Assembly: GCA_963732775.1 (NCBI GenBank)
Contig: CAVTAR010000001.1
Coordinates: 434,001-498,000 of the forward strand
Direction of reading: 5' to 3'
Source: CAVRQM01 sp963732775
Lineage (GTDB): Bacteria; Pseudomonadota; Alphaproteobacteria; Acetobacterales; Acetobacteraceae
Length of the DNA stretch: 64,000 nt
Numbering within the stretch: position 1 is the stretch's first letter; every line of letters starts with the position of its first letter. The notes under the pieces are model-generated. The model searched no databases. It was not told the origin of the DNA and saw only the letters and a list, made by a program, of their open reading frames with translations. Below are positions 49,721-58,401 of this stretch, piece after piece. A program made the position numbers and the translations under genes.

Positions 49721-51112
49721 ATGGCCGAGGCACTGCTGACGCCGGCCGAGATGGCCGAGGCGGACCGGCTGGCGCCGGCGCTGGGCGTGCCGCTCGCCAC
49801 GCTGATGAAGAACGCCGGCCGCGCGGTGGCGCGCGCCGTGCGCGAGCGGTTCGCGCCATGCCGGACGCTGGTGCTGGCCGGCCCCGGCAACAACGGCGGC
49901 GACGGGCTGGTCGCCGCGCGCCACCTGCAGCGCGCCGGGTGGCCGGTGGCGGTAGCGGGGCCGGCGGCGGAGCGCTGGGACGGGGTGCGCGCGGCCTTCG
50001 AGCCGGCCGGGGCGGCGCGGGCGGGGCTGGTGATCGACGCGCTGTTCGGCGCCGGTCTGACCCGCGATATCGATCCCGCCGCGGCGGCGGTGCTGCGCGC
50101 CGCGCCGCGCCTGGTGGCGGTGGACGTGCCGAGCGGGCTCGACGGCGCGACCGGGCAGGTGCGCGGCTACGCGCCGCAGGCGGCGCTGACGGTGACGTTC
50201 TTCCGCCGCAAGCCTGGCCACCTCCTGCTGCCGGGGCGCGAGCTGTGCGGCCAGCTGGTGCTGGCCGACATCGGCTTCCCCGCCGGCGTGCTGGAGCGGG
50301 TGCGGCCGCGGGCGTGGCGCAACGGGCCCTGGCTGTGGAGCATCCCCCGACCGAGCGCCGCCGGGCACAAGTATTCGCGCGGGCACGTGACCGTGCTGGG
50401 CGGCCCGGCGATGACCGGCGCGGCGCGGCTGGCGGCGATGGCAGCGCGCCGGGGCGGGGCGGGGATGGTGACGCTGGCCGCGTCCTGGGGCGGGGCGGAG
50501 GTGTACCGCGCCGGCGAGCCTGGCACCATCGTCAGCGACGCGCCGCTCGCCACGCTGCTGCAGGACGCCCGGCGCACGGCCTGGGTGTGCGGGCCGGGCC
50601 TGGGCGCCGACGCCGCGGCAGGCGCGCTGCCGGCGCTGCTGGCGAGCGGTCGCCAGGTGGTGGTGGACGCCGACGCGCTGACGCTGTGCGCGGGTGCCCC
50701 GGAGCGGCTGCGCGGGGCGGCGGTGCTGACGCCGCATGCCGGCGAGTTTTCGCGGGTGTTCGGCGAGCCCGGGGCGGACCGGGCGGCGGCGGCGCGCGCG
50801 GCGGCGGCGCTGACCGGGGCGGTGGTGCTGCTGAAGGGGTCGGACACCATCGTCGCCGCGCCAGACGGGCGGGTGGCGATCAACGATTCCGCGCCGCCCT
50901 GGCTCGCGACGGCGGGCGCCGGCGACGTGCTGGCCGGGCTGATCGCGGCCTATCTGGCGCAGGGGATGCCGGCTTGGGAGGCCGCGGGCGCGGCCGCCTG
51001 GACGCATGGGCGCGCGGCGGTGGCGGCGGGGGAGGGCATGGTGGTGGAGGATTTGCTGGCGGCGGTGGGAAAGGCTAGCTGGCCAGAGCAGGACGGATCG
51101 GGCGAGGGATGA
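49721..51112 (+). CDS. nnr: Bifunctional NAD(P)H-hydrate repair enzyme (epimerase + ADP/ATP-dependent dehydratase)
   Basis: This is a 463-residue fusion. The N-terminal epimerase domain (about 1-205) has LVLAGPGNNGGDGLVAARHL, VIDALFGAGLTRDIDPAA and VAVDVPSGLDGATGQVRG. The C-terminal ribokinase-like dehydratase (about 215-455) has KYSRGHVTVLGGPAMTGAAR, VLTPHAGEFSRVFG, TGAVVLLKGSDTIVAAPDGR and the closing PPWLATAGAGDVLAGLIAAY with the catalytic aspartate. Together they repair hydrated NADH and NADPH. ATG 49721 has GGGGAGG about 8 bases upstream. The stop overlaps the next gene (ATGA). Codon use is typical for the window. Confidence 0.93.
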   Translation: MAEALLTPAEMAEADRLAPALGVPLATLMKNAGRAVARAVRERFAPCRTLVLAGPGNNGGDGLVAARHLQRAGWPVAVAGPAAERWDGVRAAFEPAGAARAGLVIDALFGAGLTRDIDPAAAAVLRAAPRLVAVDVPSGLDGATGQVRGYAPQAALTVTFFRRKPGHLLLPGRELCGQLVLADIGFPAGVLERVRPRAWRNGPWLWSIPRPSAAGHKYSRGHVTVLGGPAMTGAARLAAMAARRGGAGMVTLAASWGGAEVYRAGEPGTIVSDAPLATLLQDARRTAWVCGPGLGADAAAGALPALLASGRQVVVDADALTLCAGAPERLRGAAVLTPHAGEFSRVFGEPGADRAAAARAAAALTGAVVLLKGSDTIVAAPDGRVAINDSAPPWLATAGAGDVLAGLIAAYLAQGMPAWEAAGAAAWTHGRAAVAAGEGMVVEDLLAAVGKASWPEQDGSGEG

Positions 51113-51435
51113 ACCGGGACGAGTTGACACGCTGGGCGCTGTCGAACGGCTGGCGGATGATGGCGGGCCATCCGAGCCTGACCAAGCCGTCCGCCCCGAA
51201 GGAGGCGATCGTGCGCATGGTGCTGAAGGCCACGGTGGTGAACATCGAGGTGAAGAAGCCCGCCGGGAAGTGGGAGAAGATGAGCGGCGCGGCCTATGCG
51301 AGCGTCGAGCTGCACCCCGATACCGACATGCCCCGGGGCCTCGGGCTCGAAGCCATGCCGGGGCTGACGATGCTGATGCGCGACAACAAGGATCAGCTTG
51401 TGTTCGCCGGCATGAAGGGGCCAGCCCCCGGCTAG
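51109..51435 (+). CDS. Conserved hypothetical protein, 108 residues
   Basis: The ATG at 51109 overlaps the stop of the NAD(P)HX repair gene. The sequence MNRDELTRWALSNGWRMMAG is followed by HPSLTKPSAPKEAIVRMVLK, a stretch resembling an HTH or hicA-like RNA-binding turn (grounds too weak to name). A two-strand region follows (ATVVNIEVKKPAGKWEKMSG), then PRGLGLEAMPGLTMLMRDNK. There is no signal peptide or membrane helix. I do not recognise the family. Its tight coupling with nnr suggests shared regulation only. A short GC-rich hairpin lies around the stop, before the convergent cupin gene. Confidence 0.65.
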   Translation: MNRDELTRWALSNGWRMMAGHPSLTKPSAPKEAIVRMVLKATVVNIEVKKPAGKWEKMSGAAYASVELHPDTDMPRGLGLEAMPGLTMLMRDNKDQLVFAGMKGPAPG

Positions 51436-51446
51436 CCCAGAACGTC

Positions 51447-51869
51447 TCAGTGGCCCTGCAATTCGGTGTTCTTGTGTCCCACGGGCGCCTGGTCGGTCAC
51501 GATCAGCACCACGGGGTCGGCGCCGACATTGGTGCCGTAGTGCCAGACGCCGACCATTTCGATAATGAAGTCGCCGGCCTGGTAGGTCGTGGCGTGCCCG
51601 GTCTGCGTCTCGGTCACGCTCAGCGTGCCGGACTGCACGTAGGCATAGCGCGGGTAGGGGTGGCGATGCACCGGCAGCCGCGCGCCGGGGGCGATCTCGA
51701 AGCGCGAGACAGTGACCTCGACCGGACCCGACGGCAGCGCGATCGGCTGCCCGGCGGCCGTCGTTTCGGTGTCCAGCAGCGGCGTCACCGTCACCGGCTC
51801 CGCCGCGGCGAGGCCTGGCAGCATCAGCCACGCGAGACACGCGGCCATGGGCACGGGATGCCTGGTCAT
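51447..51869 (-). CDS. Exported cupin-domain protein
   Basis: This is a 140-residue protein. The signal peptide MTRHPVPMAACLAWLMLPGLAAA is followed by a single cupin barrel: RFEIAPGARLPVHRHPYPRY carries the first motif (G-x-x-x-P-x-H-x-H) and FIIEMVGVWHYGTNVGADPV the second (one His). Three histidine metal ligands are thus visible; the usual Glu is replaced. Similar proteins occur in the periplasm of proteobacteria without assigned function. The gene converges on the 108-residue hypothetical gene (11-base gap) and is divergent from the transketolase-like gene over about 100 bases. Confidence 0.78.
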   Translation of the reverse strand: MTRHPVPMAACLAWLMLPGLAAAEPVTVTPLLDTETTAAGQPIALPSGPVEVTVSRFEIAPGARLPVHRHPYPRYAYVQSGTLSVTETQTGHATTYQAGDFIIEMVGVWHYGTNVGADPVVLIVTDQAPVGHKNTELQGH

Positions 51870-51970
51870 CGTCCGTCTCCGGGTCCGTTTGATCGCTCGA
51901 TACGCCCCTGGGGCACGTTCGCAAACCCGCGGCCTTGGCGTAAGCTCGCTCGACCGAGGGAACGCCCGCC

Positions 51971-54367
51971 ATGAATGCCCCGATCGCCCCGCCGCACCCG
52001 CCGATCACCGACGCGCGCCGGCTGGAGCTGCTTCACCAGCTCGAGCGCAAGCTGCTGTGGCTCGCCTCCTGGACCATCCACAACGCCAACCACGTTCGCC
52101 CCAACCGCGACGGGCTGAAGGTGGGCGGGCACCAGGCGTCCTGCGCGTCGTGCATCTCGATCATGGCGGCGCTGTATTTCGAGGTGCTGCGGCCGCAGGA
52201 CCGCGTGGCGGTGAAGCCGCACGCCGGGCCGGTGTTCCACGCCATCAACCACCTGTTCGGCCGCCAGACGATCGACAAGATGGCCGGCCTGCGCGCGCTG
52301 GGCGGCGCGCAATCCTATCCCTCGCGGGTGAAGGACGGGCCGGAGGTGGACTTCTCCACCGGCTCGGTCGGGCTCGGCGTGGCGCTGACCAGCTTCGCCT
52401 CGCTGATGGCCGACTACGTGCGCCTGCACGGGTTCGGGCGCGACGACCTTCCGCCCGGGCGCCACATCGCCATCGCCGGTGACGCGGAGCTGGACGAGGG
52501 CAACATCTACGAGGCGCTGCTGGAGGGCTGGAAGCACGACGTCCGCAACGTCTGGTGGATCATCGACTACAACCGGCAATCGCTCGACAGCGTGGTGCCC
52601 GACCGGCTGTTCGGCCGCATCGAGGGGCTATTCCGCGACATGGGCTGGGATGTCGTCACGCTGAAATACGGCCGCCGCCTGCAGGCCGCGTTCGCGCGCG
52701 AGGGCGGCGAGGCGCTGCGGCTGTGGATCGACGACTGCCCGAACAGCCTCTACTCCGCGCTCACGTTCCAGGGCGGGGCGGCGTGGCGCGCCGCGTTGCT
52801 CGCCGACCTCGGGCGCGACCGCGGCGTGCGCGCCATCGTCGACCCGCTGAGCGACGCCGAGCTGGCCGCGCTGATGACCAATCTCGGCGGCCACGACATC
52901 GACACGATCATCGAGGCGCTGCGCGCGGTGGCCGCGACCTCCGACCAGCCGACGTGTTTTATTGCGTACACGATCAAGGGGATGGGCCTGCCGTTCGCCG
53001 GGCACAAGGACAACCATGCCGGGCTGATGACCAAGGAGCAGATGGAGCTGTTCCGCGCCGACATGCGCATCCGCCCCGGCCACGAGTGGGACGCCTTCGA
53101 GGGCCTCGACGCCTCGCCCGCGGAGCTGCGGGCGTTCCTCGATGCAGTGCCGTTCGCGACGCCGCTGACGCCGGACGGACGGCTGCTGTCGGACGCCATC
53201 ATTGCCGTGCCCGCGACGCTGCCGGCGCCGAAGCTCGCCGGACGGAAGATGAGCACGCAGGCCGGGTTCGGCGACATGCTGGCCGAGATCGGCCGCGGCC
53301 AGGGCGAGCTGCGCGACCTGGCCGCGCGCATCATGACCACGAGCCCGGACGTGACGGTCTCGACCAGCCTCGGCCCGTGGGTGAACCGGCGCGGCGTGTT
53401 CGACCGGCACACCCGTAACGACGTGTTCCGCGATGCGAAGCTGGCGAGCGCGCAACGCTGGGGCATGACGCCGCAGGGCCAGCACATGGAACTCGGCATC
53501 GCCGAGCAGAACCTGTTCCTGCTGCTGGGCGCGGCCGGCTTGTCCGAACGGTTGTACGGCGCGCGCATTCTGCCGGTGGGGACGGTCTACGATCCGTTCG
53601 TCAATCGCGGGCTCGATGCGCTGATCTACGCCTGCTACCAGGATGCGCGGTTCCTGCTGGTGTCCACGCCGAGCGGCATCACGCTGGCGCCGGAGGGCGG
53701 GCAGCACCAGTCGGTCAACACGCCGCTGATCGGCATGGCGCAGGACCGGCTCGCGGCGTACGAGCCGGCGCATGTCGACGAGCTAGCGATCCTGCTGCGG
53801 CACGCCTTCTGGTTCATGCAGCAGCCGCAGGGCTCGGCGGTTTGGCTGCGGCTGTCGACGCGCCAGCTCGCGCAGCCGGGGCGGGCGCTGGATCCGGCGG
53901 CGGTGATCGCCGGCGCGCACTGGGTGGTGCCGCCGGGCGAGGGTGCCGCGATCGTGCTGGCGTACCAGGGCCCGGTGGCGCCCGAGGCGGAGGCGGCGTT
54001 CGCGGTGCTGCGCGACGAAGTGCCGGAGGCCGGGCTGCTGTCGATCACCAGTCCCGACCGGCTGCACGCCGGCTGGCTCGATGCGTGCCGGGCGCGCCGG
54101 GCGGGGCAGCGGGGGGCGCGGTCGCACATCGAGCGCATCCTGGCGCCGCTCGCCCCGCGTGCGGCGATTGTGTCGGTGCTGGACGGGCACCCGGCGGCGC
54201 ATTCCTGGCTGGGGGCGGTGCGCGGCCAGCGCGTGGTGCCGCTGGGTCCGGACCGCTTCGGGCAGAGCGGGGACCTGCCGGACCTGTATGCGGCGTATGG
54301 GCTGGATACGGAGGCGATCCTGGAGGCGTGCGCGCAGGGGCTGGTGGAGCAAGCAGGCTCGCTCTAA
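51971..54367 (+). CDS. Transketolase / pyruvate dehydrogenase E1-like TPP enzyme
   Basis: This is a 798-residue protein. The N-terminal TPP domain has GGHQASCASCISIMAALYFE, KPHAGPVFHAINHLFGRQTI, then the TPP/Mg motif IAGDAELDEGNIYEALLEGW with NVWWIIDYNRQSLDSVVPDR (GD-x-N pattern), and FIAYTIKGMGLPFAGHKDNH. The second domain includes HMELGIAEQNLFLLLGAAGL (catalytic Glu) and STPSGITLAPEGGQHQSVNT. This architecture is that of homodimeric E1 (AceE) and transketolase-like proteins rather than standard transketolase, but no E2/E3 genes are nearby. The substrate is unknown. The start is ATG 51971. The next gene follows after 10 bases. Confidence 0.82.
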   Translation: MNAPIAPPHPPITDARRLELLHQLERKLLWLASWTIHNANHVRPNRDGLKVGGHQASCASCISIMAALYFEVLRPQDRVAVKPHAGPVFHAINHLFGRQTIDKMAGLRALGGAQSYPSRVKDGPEVDFSTGSVGLGVALTSFASLMADYVRLHGFGRDDLPPGRHIAIAGDAELDEGNIYEALLEGWKHDVRNVWWIIDYNRQSLDSVVPDRLFGRIEGLFRDMGWDVVTLKYGRRLQAAFAREGGEALRLWIDDCPNSLYSALTFQGGAAWRAALLADLGRDRGVRAIVDPLSDAELAALMTNLGGHDIDTIIEALRAVAATSDQPTCFIAYTIKGMGLPFAGHKDNHAGLMTKEQMELFRADMRIRPGHEWDAFEGLDASPAELRAFLDAVPFATPLTPDGRLLSDAIIAVPATLPAPKLAGRKMSTQAGFGDMLAEIGRGQGELRDLAARIMTTSPDVTVSTSLGPWVNRRGVFDRHTRNDVFRDAKLASAQRWGMTPQGQHMELGIAEQNLFLLLGAAGLSERLYGARILPVGTVYDPFVNRGLDALIYACYQDARFLLVSTPSGITLAPEGGQHQSVNTPLIGMAQDRLAAYEPAHVDELAILLRHAFWFMQQPQGSAVWLRLSTRQLAQPGRALDPAAVIAGAHWVVPPGEGAAIVLAYQGPVAPEAEAAFAVLRDEVPEAGLLSITSPDRLHAGWLDACRARRAGQRGARSHIERILAPLAPRAAIVSVLDGHPAAHSWLGAVRGQRVVPLGPDRFGQSGDLPDLYAAYGLDTEAILEACAQGLVEQAGSL

Positions 54368-54377
54368 TCACAACGGA

Positions 54378-55100
54378 ATGCTCGCCCGAAGAAACCTGTA
54401 TGCACGCTGGGCGAACTCGCTCGCTGGCAAGTTCGGCGACAAGGGCCTGCAGGCCGCGATCGGCGGCGAGTTCGAGGCCTTCGGGATCGTGCAGCTCGAA
54501 ATGCTGAAGCACTACGGTCTGGCGGACGGGCAATTCCTCGTCGACGTGGGCTGCGGCTCGGGGCGTCTGGCCATTCCGCTGAGCCGCAGCCTCGATGTCC
54601 GATACCTCGGGCTGGACATCGTGCCTGCCCTGGTGAACCACGCCCGGCAGCGGACGGCGAGGCCGTCGTTTCGGTTCGAGGTGATCGACCGGCTGCGCAT
54701 TCCGCTGGGCGACGGCGTGTGCGACATGGCGTGCTTCTTCTCGGTGTTCACGCATCTGGCGCACCACCAGACCTACCTCTATCTCGAAGACGCCAAGCGC
54801 GTGCTGAAGCGCGGAGCGACGATCGTGTTCTCGTTCCTGGAGTTCGCGATGGATTTCCATTGGGACGTGTTCGAGGCGACCGTCGCCAACGAGCGGACCG
54901 GCGGCGCGCACCCGCTCAACTGCTTCATCGAGCGCAACGCCATCGTTGCCTGGGCGCGGCACCTCGAGCTCTCCATCGTTGAGTTCCAGGACGGGAGCAC
55001 GCCGTTTGTGAAGCTGCCAAGGCCCCTGATGCTGGAGAGCGGCGCGGTGATGCAGGAGTACGGCAATCTCGGCCAGTCGATCTGCGTGCTGCGCACGTAG
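54378..55100 (+). CDS. Class I SAM-dependent methyltransferase
   Basis: This is a 240-residue protein from ATG 54378. The SAM-binding motif is FLVDVGCGSGRLAIPLSRSL (about 53-72), motif II YLGLDIVPALVNHARQR, and the later motifs are DMACFFSVFTHLAHHQTYLY and AKRVLKRGATIVFSFLEF. The rest has no family-specific marks; the acceptor could be a small molecule or sugar. Its base composition is a little less GC-rich than its neighbours and codons such as TTC/TTT and GAA are commoner, hinting at a separate origin. It lies 10 bases after the TPP enzyme and ends flush against the RES toxin gene, which is on the other strand. Confidence 0.8.
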   Translation: MLARRNLYARWANSLAGKFGDKGLQAAIGGEFEAFGIVQLEMLKHYGLADGQFLVDVGCGSGRLAIPLSRSLDVRYLGLDIVPALVNHARQRTARPSFRFEVIDRLRIPLGDGVCDMACFFSVFTHLAHHQTYLYLEDAKRVLKRGATIVFSFLEFAMDFHWDVFEATVANERTGGAHPLNCFIERNAIVAWARHLELSIVEFQDGSTPFVKLPRPLMLESGAVMQEYGNLGQSICVLRT

Positions 55101-55769
55101 TCACACGAGGTAGTGCGTCGCGAACGCCGGCCCGCCCGCCCATACCAGCCGCACCACCGCGCCTTGCGCCACCGACTGCACGACGTGCGGCCAGAGCGCC
55201 ACCAGGCAGGTCCCGCCGGGGTGACGCACGGAGGGATAGACCACGCCGTTCAGCCCCTCGGCCATCGCCTGGGCGGCCAGCGCGTTGCCGGCCGGGTAGC
55301 CGACGGCGGTGTCGGCATCGAGGCACGCGGGCAGTGGCGACACGTCGCGCAGGTCCACGAAGTCGCCGGCGAAGCTCGCCCAGAGTTCCGCGTACTCCAC
55401 CGTCGCGTGCCAGTCGCGCACCCGCTCCAGTTCGCGGCCGATATGGAACGCCACCTCGGCCATCGAGGTCTGCACGCGCAGCGCCGCATACCACGCGCCG
55501 CGGTCCGGGCCGTTGAAGCGGTTCGGCTCGCGCGGGCGGAAATAGGCGAAGGCGGCGTTGACGAACTCGGCGTGTGGCCGGCCGCTCGGGAACAGCGTGG
55601 CAGCGACGCTCTGCTCGCGCAGCCGCGCACTCGTCGCGCCCTCGATCTCGGCGAGGTCGGCGGCCAGCGACGGTGCGACCAGCCGAAGCAGCACCGGGTC
55701 GCGCAGCCGGGCGGTGGCGACCAGCCGCACCGCGCGCGCGACCGCGAGCGTACGGACCGGGAACTGCAC
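55101..55769 (-). CDS. RES-domain toxin of a RES–Xre toxin–antitoxin pair
   Basis: This is a 222-residue protein from GTG 55769. The RES pattern is visible as ATLFPSGRPHAEFVNAAFAY, RPREPNRFNGPDRGAWYAAL (conserved Arg and the Gly-x-Trp-Tyr-Ala), RVQTSMAEVAFHIGRELERV (conserved Glu), then PAGNALAAQAMAEGLNGVVY and PSVRHPGGTCLVALW. RES toxins attack NAD+ (degradation, or ADP-ribosyl transfer in ParT). The gene follows the antitoxin by 10 bases on the same strand and ends base-to-base against the methyltransferase gene. Similar pairs are spread horizontally in proteobacteria. Confidence 0.88.
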   Translation of the reverse strand: MQFPVRTLAVARAVRLVATARLRDPVLLRLVAPSLAADLAEIEGATSARLREQSVAATLFPSGRPHAEFVNAAFAYFRPREPNRFNGPDRGAWYAALRVQTSMAEVAFHIGRELERVRDWHATVEYAELWASFAGDFVDLRDVSPLPACLDADTAVGYPAGNALAAQAMAEGLNGVVYPSVRHPGGTCLVALWPHVVQSVAQGAVVRLVWAGGPAFATHYLV

Positions 55770-55779
55770 CGGAGGCCGG

Positions 55780-56226
55780 CTACAAGCCGCCGCGCAGCGC
55801 GTCGACGTGCTGGCGAATCTCGATCATGCCGGGGATGCCGCGCTCGCGCATCGCCTCGATCGGCGTCGCGTGGCCGAACAGCGGCCCGGCGTTGCGCAGC
55901 CGCACCCAGCGGTCGGCCATCGCGTCGGCGAACAGCAGGTGCAGCGCCTTGTAGGTGCCGACCAGGGCGGAAACCCGCATGAGCTGGTCCTGCGACAGGG
56001 TCTGGCGCCAGGTCTCGGCGCGGATGCGGTCCCAGGTGCTGGGCGAGGCGCCGATCAGCTCGGCCGCCTCCTCGCCGGTGAGCCGCCAGGCCCGCGCCAG
56101 CGAGCGCAGGCCGGCCAGCGCGGCCGGGGTCAGGCGGGCGCGGTCGGCCTCGGTCGCGAAACCCTGCGGCGCCGGCGCGGCGGACGGGTGACGCCCGATG
56201 TTGCTTGCGGACAGGGCTGCCGACAT
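55780..56226 (-). CDS. Xre/MbcA/ParS-type antitoxin of the RES toxin
   Basis: ATG 56226 is preceded by GGAGG 5 bases upstream, so I take it over the longer open frame. The protein has about 148 residues. The N-terminal Xre-like half holds the helix-turn-helix EEAAELIGASPSTWDRIRAE, and the C-terminal half is the toxin-binding domain: RVSALVGTYKALHLLFADAM, then ADRWVRLRNAGPLFGHATPI and EAMRERGIPGMIEIRQHVDA. This organisation matches DUF2384 antitoxins that neutralise RES toxins. It is transcribed first, as is normal for such pairs. The divergent FUSC gene begins 63 bases away. Confidence 0.88.
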   Translation of the reverse strand: MSAALSASNIGRHPSAAPAPQGFATEADRARLTPAALAGLRSLARAWRLTGEEAAELIGASPSTWDRIRAETWRQTLSQDQLMRVSALVGTYKALHLLFADAMADRWVRLRNAGPLFGHATPIEAMRERGIPGMIEIRQHVDALRGGL

Positions 56227-56289
56227 ACCCACCTCCAGGACGGGGACCATGCACCGCAATTGACGAGAGCTCAAGCCTCATTTGCGACT

Positions 56290-58146
56290 ATGGTGGCGGC
56301 GGTGGACCGGCTTACTCCCGCGCTGCTGTTCGGGCTGCGGACCGCCCTCTCGGGAATGCTGGCGCTGTACCTCGCCTTCGCCTTCCAGCTCGACCAGCCG
56401 AGCTGGGCCGGCACCTCGGCGGTGATCGTGGCGCAGCCGGTGCTGGGCGCCTCGCTGCGCAAGGGCTCGTTCCGGCTGATCGGCACCCTGGTGGGCGCGG
56501 CCTTCCCGGTGCTGCTGGCCGCGGCCTTCCCGCAGGACCGGGTGGGCTTCCTGGGCGGCCTCGCGCTGTGGGCGGGGGCATGCAGCTTCGCCTCGAGCTT
56601 CCTGCCCGAGACGGTGGCCTACATGCCGATGCTGGCGGGCTACACGGCCGCGATCGTGGCCACGGCGGCCATCGCCAACCCGGCCGGCATCTTCCTGCTC
56701 GCGGTCGATCGCGGCAGCGGCATCGCGCTCGGCGTGCTGTGTACCACGTTGGTGTTCTCGGCGACCGACCTCGGGCGGCAGCGCCGCGTGCTGGCCGGTC
56801 GCCTGGAGGCGCTGGTCCCGACGCTGCTGGCCGGGCTGCGCGGCGCGCTGGGCGAGGACCGCGCCGGCCTTGACGCACAGCGCGAGCGGCGGCGGGCGCT
56901 GGTGCGCGCGGTCGCGGCGCTCGACACGCTGGTGGAACAGGCGGCCGGCGAGAACTTCGACCTGCGCACGCGCCGGCACGGGCTGCGCCAGGGTGTCGCC
57001 GGGCTGCTCGCGGCGCTGGCCGGCTGGCGCAGCATTGAGCAGCACGTCCGCCGCCTGCCGCCCGAGGACGCGCCGTTCCCGGCCCTGCTCGCGGCGCGGC
57101 TCGACGCGCTGCCGCCGGCCCCGGACGGCGCCACGCTGGCCGGTGCGGCCGAGCGCCTGGAGGCAGAGCCGGCCGCCGAGCCGGGACAAATGCTGCTGCT
57201 GGAGAGCCTCGCCGAGGCGCTGCGCGGCCTGTGCGGCACGGCCGCCGCGATCGTGCTGCTGCGCGACCCGCGCCATGCGGGGCCAGTGCGGGCGCAGTCC
57301 TGGCCGGGGGTCGGCGGCCCGGCGACCGCGGCCCTGAACGCGGCGCGGGCGTTCCTGGTCACGGCGGCGGCGATCCTGCTGTGGGTCGCGACGGGCTGGG
57401 CGTCGGGGCCGAGCTTCGTGACCTTCGCGATGGTGGTGGTGCTGCTGTATGCGCTGCGCGAGGAGGCGGCGTTCGCCGGGGCCAGCCTGTTCGCGGTCGG
57501 CAGCGTGCTGGCGCTGGTCGCGGCCGGCGTGCTGAAGTTCGCGCTGCTGCCGCTGCTGCCCGGCCTGGGCCTGGAGAGCTTCGCGGGCCTGGCACTGCTG
57601 CTGGGCGGGACCATCGCGCTCGCGGCCGCCGCCTCGGCGGCGTTGCCCGCCGGGACCGCGGCGGCCACCATCGCCTTCGTGACCATGGCCAACATCATGC
57701 CGCTGTTCGGCCCGACCAACGCGATCGCCTACGACTGGGCCGGGTTCCTGAACTCCGCCCTGGCGATCGTCGCCGGGGCCTCGTGGGGCGCGGCCGGCTA
57801 CCGGCTGCTGCCGGCGCTGTCGCCGGGGGTGCGGATCCGGCTGCTGCTGGCGGGCGCGCGCCACGACCTGCGGCGCCTGGTGGCGGGCCGGTCGCGCGAC
57901 ACGGGCCTCGCCTGGACGCAGCGGCTCTATGCCCGGTTGACCCGCCTGCCGCCGCAGGCGAGCCTCGCCCAGCATGGGCAGATGCTGGCGGTGCTGTCGG
58001 TCGGCCAGCAGGTGCTGCGCGCCCGCGCGATCGGCCGTGCAGGCACGCCGACGCCGGCCGACGCGCTGCGCCTGGCCGCCGCGCGGCAGGAGATCGCCGA
58101 GGCGGTGGCGTCCCACCCCGCCTATCTCGGCGGCCTCGGCCTGTAG
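56290..58146 (+). CDS. FUSC family inner-membrane transporter (AaeB-like)
   Basis: This is a 618-residue protein from ATG 56290. Two sets of membrane helices flank a cytoplasmic coiled part: the first set includes LLFGLRTALSGMLALYLAFA, then QPSWAGTSAVIVAQPVLGAS and FLLAVDRGSGIALGVLCTTL. The soluble part runs from about 160 to 340. The second set starts AALNAARAFLVTAAAILLWV and includes GPSFVTFAMVVVLLYALREE and FVTMANIMPLFGPTNAIAYD. This is the FUSC (fusaric-acid resistance) layout shared with AaeB, an exporter of aromatic carboxylic acids. Genes for DUF1656 and HlyD proteins follow at 10 and 2 bases, as in aaeBXA systems. Confidence 0.9.
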   Translation: MVAAVDRLTPALLFGLRTALSGMLALYLAFAFQLDQPSWAGTSAVIVAQPVLGASLRKGSFRLIGTLVGAAFPVLLAAAFPQDRVGFLGGLALWAGACSFASSFLPETVAYMPMLAGYTAAIVATAAIANPAGIFLLAVDRGSGIALGVLCTTLVFSATDLGRQRRVLAGRLEALVPTLLAGLRGALGEDRAGLDAQRERRRALVRAVAALDTLVEQAAGENFDLRTRRHGLRQGVAGLLAALAGWRSIEQHVRRLPPEDAPFPALLAARLDALPPAPDGATLAGAAERLEAEPAAEPGQMLLLESLAEALRGLCGTAAAIVLLRDPRHAGPVRAQSWPGVGGPATAALNAARAFLVTAAAILLWVATGWASGPSFVTFAMVVVLLYALREEAAFAGASLFAVGSVLALVAAGVLKFALLPLLPGLGLESFAGLALLLGGTIALAAAASAALPAGTAAATIAFVTMANIMPLFGPTNAIAYDWAGFLNSALAIVAGASWGAAGYRLLPALSPGVRIRLLLAGARHDLRRLVAGRSRDTGLAWTQRLYARLTRLPPQASLAQHGQMLAVLSVGQQVLRARAIGRAGTPTPADALRLAAARQEIAEAVASHPAYLGGLGL

Positions 58147-58156
58147 GTCCGCGAGC

Positions 58157-58399
58157 ATGCTCCCGTTCGACCAGATCGACCTGTTCGGCGCCTACGTCTC
58201 GCCGCTGGTGGCGGTGGCGATCGGCTGTGCGGTCGTGTGGCTGCTGCTGCGCCAGCTCGCCGACGCGCTCGGCCTGATCTCGCGGCTGTGGCATCCGGCG
58301 CTGTTCTTCCTGGCGGTGTACGTGGTGCTGCTGAGCCTCGTGGTGCTCGTGGTCGGCGGCGCGCCGGTGCTGGTGCTGTGGCCGGTGCTGGCGCTGTAG
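58157..58399 (+). CDS. DUF1656 small membrane protein (AaeX-like)
   Basis: This is an 80-residue protein from ATG 58157: MLPFDQIDLFGAYVSPLVAV, then two membrane helices (AIGCAVVWLLLRQLADALGL and LFFLAVYVVLLSLVVLVVGG). The 'E/DIDLFGxYxSPLV' start and the WHPALFFLAVYV stretch identify DUF1656/AaeX, the small subunit that goes with FUSC exporters. Its role is unknown but its place between the FUSC and HlyD genes is conserved. Confidence 0.88.
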   Translation: MLPFDQIDLFGAYVSPLVAVAIGCAVVWLLLRQLADALGLISRLWHPALFFLAVYVVLLSLVVLVVGGAPVLVLWPVLAL

Positions 58400-58401
58400 C
58401 G

